The notes under the pieces: model-generated
Told to the model about the DNA's origin: nothing
The model's input: the letters and a program-made list of their open reading frames with translations, nothing else
Database searches by the model: none
Shown here: positions 22,439-34,215 of the stretch, one piece after another
How the letters are laid out: each line of letters begins with the position of its first letter
Position numbering within the stretch: the stretch's first letter is position 1
Position numbers and translations under genes: made by a program
From: Marasmius tenuissimus
Taxonomy: Eukaryota > Basidiomycota > Agaricomycetes > Agaricales > Marasmiaceae
Length of the DNA stretch: 64,000 nt
NCBI GenBank assembly: GCA_029532415.1
Contig: JAQOTA010000047.1
Location: forward strand, 3,534,001-3,598,000
Reading direction: 5' to 3'

Positions 22439-23073
22439 CTTGTCGTTGTTTGCATTGGCTTGATTGAATACGGGCTCAGTTTTTCACGATGATCATTACG
22501 GGTCCTTGATATCCGTGTTTGTTTACGCTACTCAGTATGTATCAAATCTTGTTCTGCGTATAGATGCGTCGGTTTTCCTGCTGCCGATCATCCTCTGTGA
22601 GATACATAAGTTGGTCGAGGGCAATCAGCCAATAGCTCTCGTACTTGAAGTGGACTTATTCGGCTAAAGCAACAGCTTGTGGTATTCACGGCATCAAAAT
22701 ACTTGGGCGATTAAACAGCCCTTCTATTAGCGTCTCGTGCCATGATCAGCGGTACGAGCGTATGATTTGTATTCACCCCCTTTCACCACTCCCCTTGTTG
22801 AGAATTTTGATTATTCGCCAAGGTGCATGTCACATTTCAACATCGGAAAGAGAGGTGAAACGACGAGAAGACGCTGTTGGGTGCAAGCGCTCATGTATCA
22901 GGTTTACTCATTTCTCGCGAATTCGAAGTCCTTGATCGACGATTACATTCCCTTCGGTGGACTGGTATGGCCACGTGAGAAGCAAAGCTGTTGATGTCCT
23001 TCGTCCGCAAAGGCACAGATGTAGTCCACGAGTTTTTTTCCCCTTCACAATCCCTCCCTTTGCGCTCGCCACT
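22439..23073. other. Intergenic, G to H
   Basis: No supported gene and no repeat seen. Confidence 0.4.
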
Positions 23074-23560
23074 ATGGCTCAAGAGTTTATCGTATTGATT
23101 ATTATTCTTACCGTTGTCGGTATTCCATGTCTTTGGTTCGGTATCAGCAACGGTACACGGAGGAGAAAAGAGGAAGACAGGCGGAAATGGATTCACTCAG
23201 CACAGCTAGCTATCAAAATGCCTCAGTTGCAACGAGGTATGTGGCCCTGATACTCAGCCTGCCCCAATGCCAGAACTGATTCCTTCACAGGAGCTCCTCC
23301 CACACAAACGCAACCCACAGCTCCTCTACCTATCCATTTTCAGTCACCACAAAAAGAGACGATACAGGGGGCACCACTGTGATTCCTGCGTGTGACGACA
23401 GGGACTCACAGCCGCTTTCTCCTTGCCGCACAGATGAATGTTATGGCACAGAAGACTCGATCACTTGAGTCACACAGTCGGGGTAAATCTCAGGATCAAC
23501 CCTCGAGCACCATGGCAGCTCAGATTTTCAACCGTCTCCTTTGTCGAGTCAGCCCTTACT
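23074..23560 (+). pseudogene. Frameshifted paralogue of small protein I (H)
   Basis: Exon 1 (23074-23235) encodes MAQEFIVLIIILTVVGIPCLWF and a basic segment, like gene I. The second exon (from 23291, acceptor TTCACAG) begins APPTQTQPT and stops at about 23381. Beyond the stop, another frame continues the gene I sequence (GTTVIPA..DRDSQPLS), followed by DNA matching the coiled-coil region up to about 23560. A one-base change therefore shifts the frame before ACCACTGTGA. The PPEY motif of I is also lost. It may still express a short membrane protein of about 87 residues, but as a family member it is broken. Confidence 0.65.
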
Positions 23561-24434
23561 ATAAGCAGAAGTACAATAGATTTGCCTGTCTGAGCCCAAT
23601 GCAACGATCGGGCGGACGCTCGCGTTCAGTCTGGTGTATTCTTGTGCACTTGGTGCGGTTGAAAAAGGTATAAATGGATGCTATCATCCATGGGTTTCAT
23701 CGTCGCAATTCCCACCTGGGCACAGATCAAGTTGTGACATCAACAAAGAGAGAAAGAACGACAAAAAATGGACGCTGTAACGTATATGGACGTAAAGATT
23801 TGAGGGGTCCGACTATAGCATCATTAAGATGGTCCTGTCGGCCTGGGGGCGCGTCGGTTACGGTCAGCGATGGCCAACAAACGGGAGCATGACAAGTATA
23901 TGAAGGGGACCGCCATGATACCCGCATATGACCCTATAGATTCAGAATCACTGTACTCGGCGGGAGCTTGTCCCTCAAATTAAAATTGGCCTTATCAGAG
24001 AGGATACGTTCGTTGAAGATAGTAGATCACTCTGGTATAATCAGGCCCGAATTGTTCTACCTCCTTTACACCAGACTGCACGGACGCTGACTGGATACTG
24101 GATAGCGCTTGATCATGTCTCGCATGACCTTGGGCGGGGAGAAAAGCCCGGTCTATAGATATGGAGCGGAACTGCAACTGGCTATAAGGGCACAGTTCAA
24201 TCTGATGCTCTTTTCATTTATTTTAACACACATGTGGGACCGGTAAGCATCTACCACGTCCAGCGCTCATGTATTCATAGATGTATTTTTTCATGGATTT
24301 GAAAGTACTCAATTGACGATAGCATTTCTCCGTTGCCTGAAATGGCAGTATGTTCAAGTTCCCGTTCATGAAGACATATATGTAGTCTACTAGGTCGTTT
24401 CCGATCTCAAACCCTTCCCCTCGAGCCCTAGACC
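23561..24434. other. Intergenic, H to I
   Basis: No supported gene. Short overlapping frames only. Confidence 0.4.
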
Positions 24435-25068
24435 ATGGCGAAAGACTTCGCATCTACGACGGGAGGGGCGGTTCTCATCGCACTCATCATTATTCTTGCG
24501 GTTATCGTTGTCCCATGCCTTTGGATTCGTGTCAATAATGGTCGACGACGGAGAAGAGAGGAAGAGAGGCAAAAAAAAAGAGAGATATCAGGCTCAGCCA
24601 TCGAATTGCCTGAGTTAGAACGAGGTGTGTATTTTCTGAAGACCAGTAGTCCTCCACGGTGCCGGTCCTGATTTTCTACTCACAGGAACTCCGAATACAC
24701 ATATTCAACCCACAATTCCTCCTCCGATTCATCCTCGAACAGCACCAACGGAAACACTACGGGTGCCTGAGATGGACCCTTCGGGTACTACTGTGATTCC
24801 CGCGTATGCCGACAGGGATTCGCAGCCGCTTTCTCAGCGAGAGCAGGGACTTGTAGAACAGATAAATGCTATGGCGCTAAAAATACGTTCGCTGGAGTCG
24901 CACAGTGGAGGCGAATCTCGGGATCGACCCCCCGAATACCATGACAACAATGTCCACCCTCGATCCTCTTCCAACAATCCCTCACGGGAACTTGAAGAAA
25001 GACACGAAATCAATGTCCCTCAACCTCAGATGGACAGTCAGGAAGACACACGAAGTGGCGCGACATAG
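24435..25068 (+). CDS. Small single-pass membrane protein I, PPxY
   Basis: Two exons (24435-24624 and 24686-25068; donor GTGTGT, acceptor CTCACAG) give 190 residues. The order is a short polar N-terminus, the helix GGAVLIALIIILAVIVVPCLWI, a run of Arg/Lys/Glu (NGRRRRREEERQKKRE), ELPELERG at the exon border (E has ELAKLEQG, L has FRDLEKG), a Pro/Thr-rich linker, a helical segment LSQREQGLVEQINAMALKIRSLESH, and RDRPPEYHDN, a PPxY motif. It is the intact partner of broken gene H. No signal peptide is seen, so the helix probably acts as a signal anchor. The role is unknown. Confidence 0.75.
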
Positions 25069-25375
25069 ACCTGATTATGGATGCTTCCGTGTCGTTCTTC
25101 ACATTTATCCCTAATATGTAAGTATGTTTTTGATGCGACTGAATAGAACATGTAAAATACAAGGCGGTCAGGAATACACGGTTTTGTTCTACACGTTTTC
25201 ATGTCAGAACTAGAATTCAGCGGAAGTTCAAATCATTTGATGACCCTGAAACTCCCGCCACTGAGGTCTGGACGCTCCGACAGGCTAATGAAAATAGGGT
25301 TGCTGAAACCTCTTTCCCTCCACCCTCCACCACGATACAGAGAGACTCGAGTCTTAGCGGGATAGTACTGGTAAG
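25069..25375. other. Intergenic, I to J
   Basis: About 300 bases; presumed promoter of J, nothing specific seen. Confidence 0.4.
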
Positions 25376-26611
25376 ATGCGCTTGCATCTTGGAGCACTGA
25401 TAGTGTAGGTCGATCCCACGTTTCATTTGAAAGATATAGCTGTTGAATCTGTCCCCAGATGTCTCCTGGCCTCCCGACACAGTCCCATTGCGTTCCAAGT
25501 CTCGATTCTTCCCTCGGTGGTTACCGTCGGTGTCCCGGTAGTAGCAAGTTATACGCAAGATACAGAGCCACCTGCAACAGAGATTCGATTGATCATGATC
25601 TCTCCTACGTCTAGGTCAAGCAAGTTCCCCGACGCACCGGTAGCTGCCGGTGCTGGGACTGCGATTTTTACAGTGAAGCAGGCAGGGTAAGTGACCTGAC
25701 CTGAGAAGGGTGCCAGTATCGATGGACTCAACTTAACGATGATTTTATCACAGGATGTATCATGTGATTGGACGAGGACCTAACAAACCGTTAGTCTCGC
25801 AATTTCATCCAAGTCATTGCTGATGATTCAATCAGGACGTACGGACAAACTCCACAATTTCCTGTTATCGTACTGGGGGAGGCACCACCAGAGACAAGGT
25901 GAGCATTGCACTCTAGGGGGGGGAGGGAGAAAAAGGGCAGTTGGCTCACCTTGAATGACGGAACCCAGTATCAACTCAACGTCTACCGAAACTGAAAGTA
26001 GTACCGAAGCACCTCCAAAACCATCGACCTCTGAGCAGCTACCCAAGACGTCTGATTCGTCATCCACAACTTCTTCACCTACTCCATCTTCTCCTGTCAT
26101 ATCGCCTTCGGATTCGGACATCTCACCCGAAACGACCGTAGCAACGTCTGCTAACAATCCGATACAGTGAGTGCGTCGCGATCACTAGAAGCACACCGAG
26201 TTTACCTTCTCTCTCAGTCCAGGAGTTGTAGCAGGTATTACCTTAGGCACAGTCGCAGTTCTCGCCGGCGGTTTATTGCTCTTTATGAGACATCGAAGAC
26301 GGAGGGTTCAATCCCAGAAATCGTCTTCATCCATCAATCCCTTCACTTCGACCCCATCCACGAGAGGTCCTCCAACAGCGTCTCAGCGGGTGATGCACCA
26401 CGAGGATAGTGGCTGGAGACCAACAGACTCGTCAGACGAGTGGGTCGATGCTTTGCCTGTTTTGGAGCTACCTCCGACGTACAATGACTCGACTAGAAGA
26501 GTGGATCGGGCTGGAGAAGGAGGGCGCCAGAGCATGACAGAAGTAAGAGTCCCGAGAAGCCTTCCTAGCCCTCCAGGCGCGAATTCAACGATCGAAGCGG
26601 CAAAATCATGA
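25376..26611 (+). CDS. Single-pass membrane protein J, PPxY tail
   Basis: Six exons: 25376-25404, 25459-25686, 25754-25789, 25836-25898, 25969-26166 and 26218-26611. The 29-nt first exon plus exon 2 give the signal peptide MRLHLGALIVCLLASRHSPIA. The ectodomain has FQVSILPSVVTVGVPVVASYT, EIRLIMISPTS and TAIFTVKQAG, with the same intron position after A-G as F and G; exon 3 reads MYHVIGRGP. A Ser/Thr/Pro-rich stalk (about 65 residues) precedes the helix GVVAGITLGTVAVLAGGLLLFM. The tail has MHHEDSGWR, as in C and D, and then LELPPTYND, a PPxY motif. J and K are tandem copies; J is the better preserved for tail motifs. Confidence 0.85.
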
Positions 26612-27345
26612 TCACAAACATAGGAAGGTTCAAAAGAGGTTAGACACTGATGGCCGAGATGGTTCCCATCTTCGATTGTACAACGAGCGCGTAGCGGTTG
26701 GTGTAAATACAAAGAGCGGCGATAACATCGAACCCCCCTACTTACGTTTGTGTGCGAATATCATTATCTGAAATTGTGTGTAAATTATGTTTTCGGCTTG
26801 CCAGGGGGGAGTTACCATGGGTCGAAGGCATAAAAGGCGGGAAAGAAGATGATCTATCTATAACCATAACGATATCCTCTACTTTGACCCCGGGCCTCGT
26901 ACAGATCATGGAAACTACAAAGCCGGGGTGAGTCTCTCTCGCGAGCACTATAACAATATTTGCAACCTCTCAACTTTCCAACATGCCTACACGGTGGGGA
27001 AAAAAAAGCTGATAGTGCCACGCCGTTCCTCGTGTGCAATCAGGTGGCGTAAATGTCTTCATTATGGTTTACAACTAGATCCAAACTCACGCACCTACAC
27101 CGTGTGTAGATAGTTATACTGAATGATGGGCAAGCCTCCAATGCACAAACCACAATTCTGTGATAGAATGGATTCATTTCAAAACATTGAGCAGAAGTAC
27201 AGCTTATAACCTGAGACAGGCGCCACAGGACCACCCTGAGGCTCGCACTGAGTGATAAGTAAGAGAGTTGGCGAGCCAATTTTTCATTCATACTCGATAA
27301 ACCTCACTCAGGAAGCTTGACCCTTACCCCACTTACTTCGTTAGA
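26612..27345. other. Intergenic J to K, shares sequence with flank of K
   Basis: No gene is supported. The string TTCGGCTTGCCAG(G/T)GGGGAGT at about 26791 recurs at about 28723 behind K, so the duplication unit that produced J and K, about 1.97 kb, included their 3' flanks. Confidence 0.6.
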
Positions 27346-28482
27346 ATGTACCTTCTTCGTGGGGTATTGGTGGTGTAAGTTAATCCCACTTTTCTAGTCT
27401 TCGAGAATCACACCTTTAAAACCATCCGCAGGTGTCTCCTGGCCTCCCGACCCGCGTTTCTCGCATTCCAAATCTCGATCCTTCCTTCAGTGGTCACCGT
27501 TGGTATTCCGGTCATAGCAAGTTACACGCAAGATACGGACCCGCCTGCAACGGAAATTCGATTGATCATGGTTTTGCCTACGGCCAGGTCGAGTAAAATC
27601 CCAGTGAGTCCGGTAGAATCGGGTACTGGAACTGCGAGCTTTGTGGTCCACGGGCCAGGGTGAGAGGCTTGACAGAAATTTGGTCATGGCGATACACTGA
27701 ACTAACAATGGTTTCTGCTACAGGACATATCATTTGATCGGGCGAGGCCCAACTAAAGTGTTAGAACCGCCGCGTCTTTCATGTTTTATTCGAGTCATCG
27801 CTTATCAATGAATTTAGGACGGATGGAGAATCTGCACAGTTTCCTGTTATTGTGGTAGAGGAGGCACCGCCGGAGACGAGGTGAGCGTTAAACAAAGGGT
27901 AATGGAGGATTGCTCGGTTTGAATGATGAAATCCACTAGCGACTCGACGTCTACCGAGACTGAAAGTAGCACCGGAGCACCAGCAAAGCCAACTAGTTCT
28001 GAGCAGCTCCTGACGACATCTACTATCGCATCGCCCTCGGACACAGGCCTCTTACATGAACCGACAGAGTCAGCGTCTACTAACAACCCGATACAGTAAG
28101 TAGGTCTTATACTGTATCTTCTGAAGAATTTGGGGTTAATTGAAGTTGTGCTCAATATAGCCCAGGTGTAATGGCGGGCATCGCTCTGGGTGGAGCGGCG
28201 ATCCTTGTCGGTGTTATGTTGCTGTGGATGCGACATTGGAAGCGGAAAAGCCCTTCATCATTTCCCTCACTGACCCCCTTCACGATAGATCCTCCCAGGA
28301 ACCCTCGGCAGGCGATGTGCCATGAGAGCAACGGCCGGAGACTAGCCAGCTCGTCAGACGATAGGATTGTATCGGAGCTATCTTCAACGTATAACGGTTC
28401 GACTACTAGGACGAGTAGATCGGGTTGGGATAGGAGAGAGTCGTGGGTTGAGGGAAGCAGGAACTTCGAGGCGTCTTCCTAG
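27346..28482 (+). CDS. Single-pass membrane protein K, paralogue of J
   Basis: Six exons mirror J: 27346-27374, 27432-27660, 27724-27759, 27818-27880, 27940-28095 and 28161-28482. The donor of exon 1 is a perfect GTAAGT. The signal peptide is MYLLRGVLVVCLLASRPAFLA. The ectodomain is nearly the same as J (ISILPSVVTVGIPVIASYTQD). The stalk is shorter. The helix is VMAGIALGGAAILVGVMLLWM. In the tail, MHHEDSGWR of J has become MCHESNGRR and the PPTY motif has become SSTY, so the putative ligase-binding motif is lost while the ectodomain is kept. This points to divergence of the cytosolic part after duplication. Confidence 0.82.
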
Positions 28483-29204
28483 TCCTCCAGGCATGCGAGC
28501 CGTGACTGGGGTGGGAAAGCCCTGATCGCAAGTGTTTAGAAATTGACTTGAACGATGTTTGAGAGTCAACTGGAACTTTAAAGGATCGAGAAGGCTTGGA
28601 TCCTCTATGTTGTAACGATTACATGGTGTTTTGTGTGATTGAAGGGAGTAGAAAGAGTCTTTGACTATTCACTTACATTCGTATACCGTTGCAGTCATCT
28701 TAATATTGCTTGTACATTGTTTCTTCGGCTTGCCAGTGGGGAGTGCTGGTTTTGAAGGACAAGGACATGAGAGAATTCGATGAGCGGGAGGAAAGCGATG
28801 TTATTGTGTTGAATGTTCAATGGCTGTTGGAAGGAACGCTGTTAGTATCATAGCTTTGTGCGACCCACGTTGACAAGTGAGGTGGAACCATGGTTGAATT
28901 TATCAGGCTCATATCAACCATACCGTGACCATTCGACAGAGTCAACTTCGAGAGCCTTCAATAAATTACTTCTGAATTACTTTCGATCCGAGCACGATCT
29001 TCACCAGACGATGAATCTATACGGAGGGAATTTCCTGACGATGAGTGTTGAGGGAGCTTTAGCGAAGTCTTGCGAGGAACGATTCATGCCGGCGTGGTGG
29101 TTAAGTGAAGGGAATGACGCGTCCACAGGCGCCCATCGTCTTATTTGAGTAAGGTCACGCTATGGTGTTGATCCGTTACAGTGTCACCAAGCTGTGACTC
29201 AATT
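28483..29204. other. Intergenic after K
   Basis: No supported gene. A 96-residue frame at 28858-29148 (plus) has no recognisable feature and begins without a clear context. Confidence 0.35.
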
Positions 29205-29531
29205 ATGACGCTCCTCTTTGCTCTCCTCCGTCATGTCGATGCCAATGGACAGAGTACAATATACTCGCTAGGTGCGCGTGTCCTATTCCTTTGAGCTCTG
29301 AAATACTCTTTTTTTATGAACGTGCTGACAGTAACTTATCCATCTAGTGAGCGCTGTCTCGGACGCCGCTGGGCCTGGTACCAAATGTGTTCAAGAATAT
29401 AGAGATGTTGGTTTGCCCCATCGCCTGCTCACGCTCATGTTATGGTTCTCATCGGTGAGTGGACTCACGGATTATCTGTCGTTCCTCTGGCCCTTTCTCA
29501 GGCAGCGAGAATCTTTGTGGGGGTGCCTTGA
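29205..29531 (+). CDS. Possible short three-exon gene, unrecognised
   Basis: Exons 29205-29271, 29348-29454 and 29502-29531 join in frame with GTGCGC/CATCTAG and GTGAGT/TTTCTCAG borders, giving 68 residues (MTLLFALLRHV.., KCVQEYRDVGLPHRLLTLMLWFSSAARIFVG). A hydrophobic stretch near the C-terminus could span a membrane. No homologue is recognised and the end is abrupt. The call rests on splice signals alone and may be spurious, or a fragment of a lost membrane protein gene. Confidence 0.25.
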
Positions 29532-30507
29532 AGCTTGAATCCTCAATTCGTTGACCTATCAGGACACCCGCTCTCATCAACTGCAAGGTCTGGGAAGTCC
29601 GAGCTGAAATTCGAAGATAAAGTACGAATCCTTTTGAAGCACCCCTCAGATTTTATGCTCATCTTCCTTCCGCAGTGAACACCTCCCTTGGCCGACGATG
29701 GGCTGTGTAACTGGGACTCGGATCGCCGCTTTGTACGCTGACGTGAACCTGGCTCAAAGTAACATGGCGGTTGGCGTTTAATAGTTCTGTGGTGCGCACG
29801 GTCTACTATCAGATTACTTTCTTGCTGACCGACGTTCTGTTTCCCTCGCAGCCCCGGCTCCGGCAGTAGAAGCAGCAAAGTTGAATAAGCGATAATAGGC
29901 TCTCGCCTGGAAGATTAGTAGGGCTCCACGACGCTTACAAGGAAGCATTAACCACGCCTACGGCGATATTTCTGGTTCTGAAGTCAATGTTGCTTGGGGC
30001 TACGGTCTCTACTCGGCGATCTGACTGCTTCGTTTCATGAACCCGTTGCGCAATAGGTTCTATTCGACTTTCATTACATCAAGAGAGCCTTGTTTCCGTC
30101 AACGATCTGCTGGCCTGTTGGAACGTCTGGTTGCATCTGTTTCAATCTTTGTTTCCTACCGTCGTCCTTGTTTATCGTCAATTCCGTGCCGTTGATCGCT
30201 TGTGGTATTTCAGAGGTTTCATCTGGGGTCCAACTGTTGATCAGGCTCCGCCGATAACGTTGGAAAATTCTTCCGTCGGATGTTCTTCACTTGTCTCCAC
30301 GTGCATGAGGATCGGTAGCACGTTCAGGTTCTCCGTTGTCACGCACTTGTAGGTCGTGTCTCAGATCGGTTCTGGATAATCAAATGAACCTCCTGCAAAT
30401 CCGAAACGCCGTTTGATATTCCCCAGATTCAAACTTCCGCGTCTTATCTGCTGTCCTTTTAAGCCTTCTCAGTGCTCCCTATATTCGCTTCCACAATACC
30501 CCCCAAA
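29532..30507. other. Intergenic before L
   Basis: About 1 kb, no supported gene. CT-rich sequence at 30430-30480 precedes L. Confidence 0.4.
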
Positions 30508-30889
30508 ATGGCTCCTAGCTTCGCGTCGACCAACCGAGGATCACTCATCATCGCACTCAGCATAATTCTGAGCATCCTTATCGTCCCTTGTATCTGGTTT
30601 CGGTTCGCCAAACGACGTGAGCAGAAACGGCAGGAGCGAAGAAAAGAAAAGCAGCTGGCTGCCATTGATTTTCGAGACTTAGAGAAAGGTACGGATTGCA
30701 TCGATCCGTGGTTTGGCTAGTGACTAACATGGGCTCGTCTCACTTCGTATAGGCGCTCCTATCTCAAAAAGCGAACCTTTGTACTCAACACCATCCCTCA
30801 TCCCTCCCGTTCCTCCACTACCGGCATGGACTACCACAATGCGCGAGCGTGAGATGGGCCCATCCAGCACGGTGGATGCCGCCTCGTAA
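30508..30889 (+). CDS. Small single-pass membrane protein L
   Basis: Two exons (30508-30688 and 30753-30889; donor GTACGG, acceptor CGTATAG) give 105 residues. The order is MAPSFASTNRG, the helix SLIIALSIILSILIVPCIWFRF, a strongly basic segment (AKRREQKRQERRKEK) and FRDLEKG at the exon border, followed by a Pro-rich tail without the PPxY motif or the coiled-coil segment seen in E and I. The helix-basic-border pattern places it in the same family as E, H and I. Confidence 0.72.
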
Positions 30890-31434
30890 TCGCCTCCTCG
30901 GGGAGACCAGGAACTCCTCGCACGATGAAAGTCATGGCATGGCGGTTGTTCGTTCGAGTCAAATAGACGAGATCAACACTTCAAAGTCGGACCTCCTGGA
31001 TAGCTTGTCCATCTAAACGACAGAGCAACTAGCACTTTCTTACCAACACTCATTTATCTTCCACCGTGTCCATGATTCGTTTATTCTTAATGTTGTATCC
31101 GGATACGCGTGTCATTATACCAAAGGGCTAACAGACTTCTCCAGATCTTTGGCTTTTAGCGAAGTCGTTGGGTCTCTCGGACGGCCATTACAATACCTGT
31201 CTCGCAAACTTTGGCTGGGCCTCTTGCGATATGTATAATCTTGCGATATGTATAATACTAGTAATACTCGATTTATAGCAACGGAAACTTAGTTCCAACA
31301 GGGTATTTGACCATAAACGACTGGCGAGAAACCTTCATCAAGACGGTATGGAGGAGATGAGACGTAACAAGCACGGGAAAACTACTGAGCCACCTGCCAA
31401 TGCCTTCTAGTCGCGAAGATTCATTCTAATTGGT
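30890..31434. other. Intergenic between convergent genes L and the 31.4-kb relic
   Basis: No gene. A short tandem repeat, CTTGCGATATGTATAAT twice in a row, is at about 31224-31257. Confidence 0.45.
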
Positions 31435-31781
31435 CTAGAAATGTTTCTGAGAATCCCAAGCCTCATTCGTTGCTAGCGGTTGTGGTTGCTGCTGCTGTTG
31501 CTGAGTGTATATCACGTAGGGCATCCACTGGCCTCCAGCGTTGGTGTTTCCTCCCATTGGAGAGCCCTGGGACCCTGGTGGTGCGTATGGGCCAACGAAC
31601 TGAGGATAGGCAAAACCGTTCATCGGAGGCTGAAGCGGAGGCGGAGGTGGAGGCGGAGGCGGAGGCTCGGGTATCCCGAAGTAATGAGCTTGAGAGGCGG
31701 AGATGAGCCAAACTCGGCGTTTGGAATCCCGTGATTTGGCGATGATGCAAAGAACGATGGTGAGGAGGCAGTAGGACAGGA
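31435..31781 (-). pseudogene. Last-exon remnant of a four-helix protein (copy 2)
   Basis: A single open exon starts after CCACAG at 31782 in the same phase as the last exon of copies 4 and 5. It encodes helix 4 (SYCLLTIVLCIIAKSRDSKRRVWLIS), then SQAHYFGIP, a run of nine prolines and a Gln/Pro/Gly-rich tail ending in DSQKHF. The counterparts are CIVAKALDTSRTVWKISAYNAHYFGIP (copy 4) and CIVAKTRDSNRTVWRTSTHNAHYFG (copy 5). I searched the minus strand up to about 35 kb and found no exons for helices 1-3, so this is a 5'-truncated copy unless exons are extremely diverged. Confidence 0.65.
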
Positions 31782-34215
31782 CTGTGGTCGAGCATTAGTT
31801 TGTGAATCTCGCTGAGTATCCGTGAAACCTACAGAGCGAGAAGTTGGCAAACGAGATGCCTCGGATAGCGGGGAATTCGTCACAGTAAAGTTTGAATAGA
31901 GTGCCTATGAATGACGCATGAATCAAAATTTTGGTTCAAGATGGAGTGCGATAGACATACTCTGGTCGTCCGCCACTATGCGGTTACATAGCCTACGGTT
32001 ATATTTGTTGATGAAGTCTTCGGACTGTCTTGTGTTGCTACGTAGTAGAGTAAGACTAAGTTTATTCTGATGAAAACCAGATAAACTCAAAGACAGTCCC
32101 AGATGCCGCGCGCTATAAAGAGCGTGCATAGCGCAAGGTATGGGCAAAGGCCCGAAGGGCCTTTGGGCCCCCGCGAGACTTCGACGCGTTGGGAACTTGG
32201 TCGACTGAGATACCCAGTGCAGTAGGAGTTCAGGGAGCGACGCATCCAATCGACCTGGATAGCCCAAACCAGAAGGAGCGTCCGGAAGTCTCGACTCTCG
32301 CTATGATCACTAGAAATTGAATCATGGATGGCTCTGAGCCACCACTGTACCCGCAACCAGGTTCCACCAGTGACCAAATCTGCAACCACAGCAATACTTG
32401 GATGAATGTTATATATTTGAACCCCCCTAGTATCCCAGCGGTAATGGTTAAACGGGTCCTACTGTCAATGCCCTTTGTTCCTTCAGGTCGGCATCACACC
32501 CCTTGGATGTTGGTCGGTTCTTCCCTGCAGACCGTAGTGACAGTAAGGTCTCGTCCTAAGGTTGTGCAGGTGGTGCCATGGTTCATGATGAGTGACATGC
32601 CATGCTCGGAGCCCGTAACAGATTATCGATAATCAGTCGATACCCGAATATGCCCACTGATGGTGACGATCAGGTTCCAGTTCAAGTTGATTATGACTTG
32701 GTTCGAGTTAGAACCCGATGGGTGCCGTAACCCGTTTGGGTTCATTAATTCTCAGGTGTGGTTTTGTAGTTGTGTAATGTCGCGGAGAACGTGAAACACC
32801 CTGTAAACTCTGGAGCCCAAGTGTGCGAGAGAGATTGGTCAATTTTGATTTTGAGCTGTCTTTATGCTTCTTTATGGGCAAAAGCCCATGCAGTCACTGT
32901 GTTGGCGCGTGGCAACGGGCCCATAAGTTGAGGTTGAATTTCCTGTGAAGATTTACCAGTCACACCAATAAGAACAGGGTATGGGTTTTGCATCATGAAT
33001 GCCCGAGGTAGATCTTCGTTCGAGATAGATCCCCTCTATATACTCTTGTCTTCGTTGCCTTCACCCTGGATGCCAGTAAATTGAGCACCCAGGCCTGGGT
33101 TGGCGAGGTATTCGTATACTTGACGACCCATTGAGTTACTACGCCGTGTTTGTAGGATTTGTTTGCTAGAGCAGAAGTATATGCTCGAGTTTTCAAGTGT
33201 AGTGACCAGTGTGGCCGAAGATTTGACGATCTTTAACCTCGCAAGTAGTTGGAGTGTGGTATGGTATGCATGCCGGGATCCCTTGATTTGGTTGCGAGAG
33301 GGGTAAGTTTTCGGGGCGGTGTCCATGTTTGGGAGCTCTGCTTTTCATGAATTTGATGTTCAGGACCTATTGGGGCTTTCGGGAATTCCTCGGGAGTTTC
33401 GACTGTTGGTGCAAGAAATCCGGATATTGTGATCGCCGTCCCAGTCAATGACAAGGGGTTCGGGAAACTGTAGATAGAATTAGGATATGCCAGCGGTTGA
33501 TGTCGGAGTAGGAGTTTGTCTGGGTCGCAAATCCCTTGAGAAAGGGTGATATGCTCTGCCCCATATTCGCTGGCGGCCTCTCCAAGGCTGTGTTGATGTT
33601 GTGAACCCGGACATTCGAGGTTCATTGTCGGCACTGTAGCCTACCGATAATTTCTCTTGGTTTCCTTCAAGTCTTCGAAGCCTTTATGGGCTGTATGTGC
33701 CGCTAAAGATCAAAGATTGGGTTGCTGCAGCGGGAAAGAACGACCTTGTTTGGTCAAGAGTCGTCGGATTCTCGTGCACGGTGGCTCAGGAGCGAGAAGA
33801 TCTGGTCTGTGATCAGGAAAAGGCATAAACGAATAGGTTGTCACCCTTGTCCAAGCTTGTCTGAGCCTAATAATTATTGATGCTTGCATATAACCTGATA
33901 GCGGGAAATTGGAATAGGAAGCTGTCAAAATTCTGTGGGTTTCCTGGCCCACACTGCACCTGGACAGTCGTGTTTCCCTTCGTATAGAAGATTGCTTATG
34001 ACACGCCCGACCTCACCTGTATCATTCTGTACTCACTTTGTAGTTCCACCTTCGCAGCATTGGCTTTGTCCGAATCTCTGGATTGACTAGTGTTGTCAAC
34101 CCACCTCAGGCTCAGGCTTGACTCGATGACTACCACCGTTGCCGCGCAAATAGTTCGCATTCTCAACAGAGGTCTCGGACGATAGGCTATTGGCCGAACC
34201 ACGGTGAGTTCTGTC
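31782..34215. other. 2.4 kb with possible decayed coding sequence
   Basis: No intact gene. Minus-strand sequence at about 32870-33634 reads protein-like in patches that change frame and hit stops (ENSSIYFCSSKQILQTRRSN, MMQNPYPVLIGVTGKSS), suggesting an old gene or mobile-element ORF that I cannot name. A GC-rich inverted sequence (GGCCCGAAGGGCC) is at about 32149. Confidence 0.3.
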
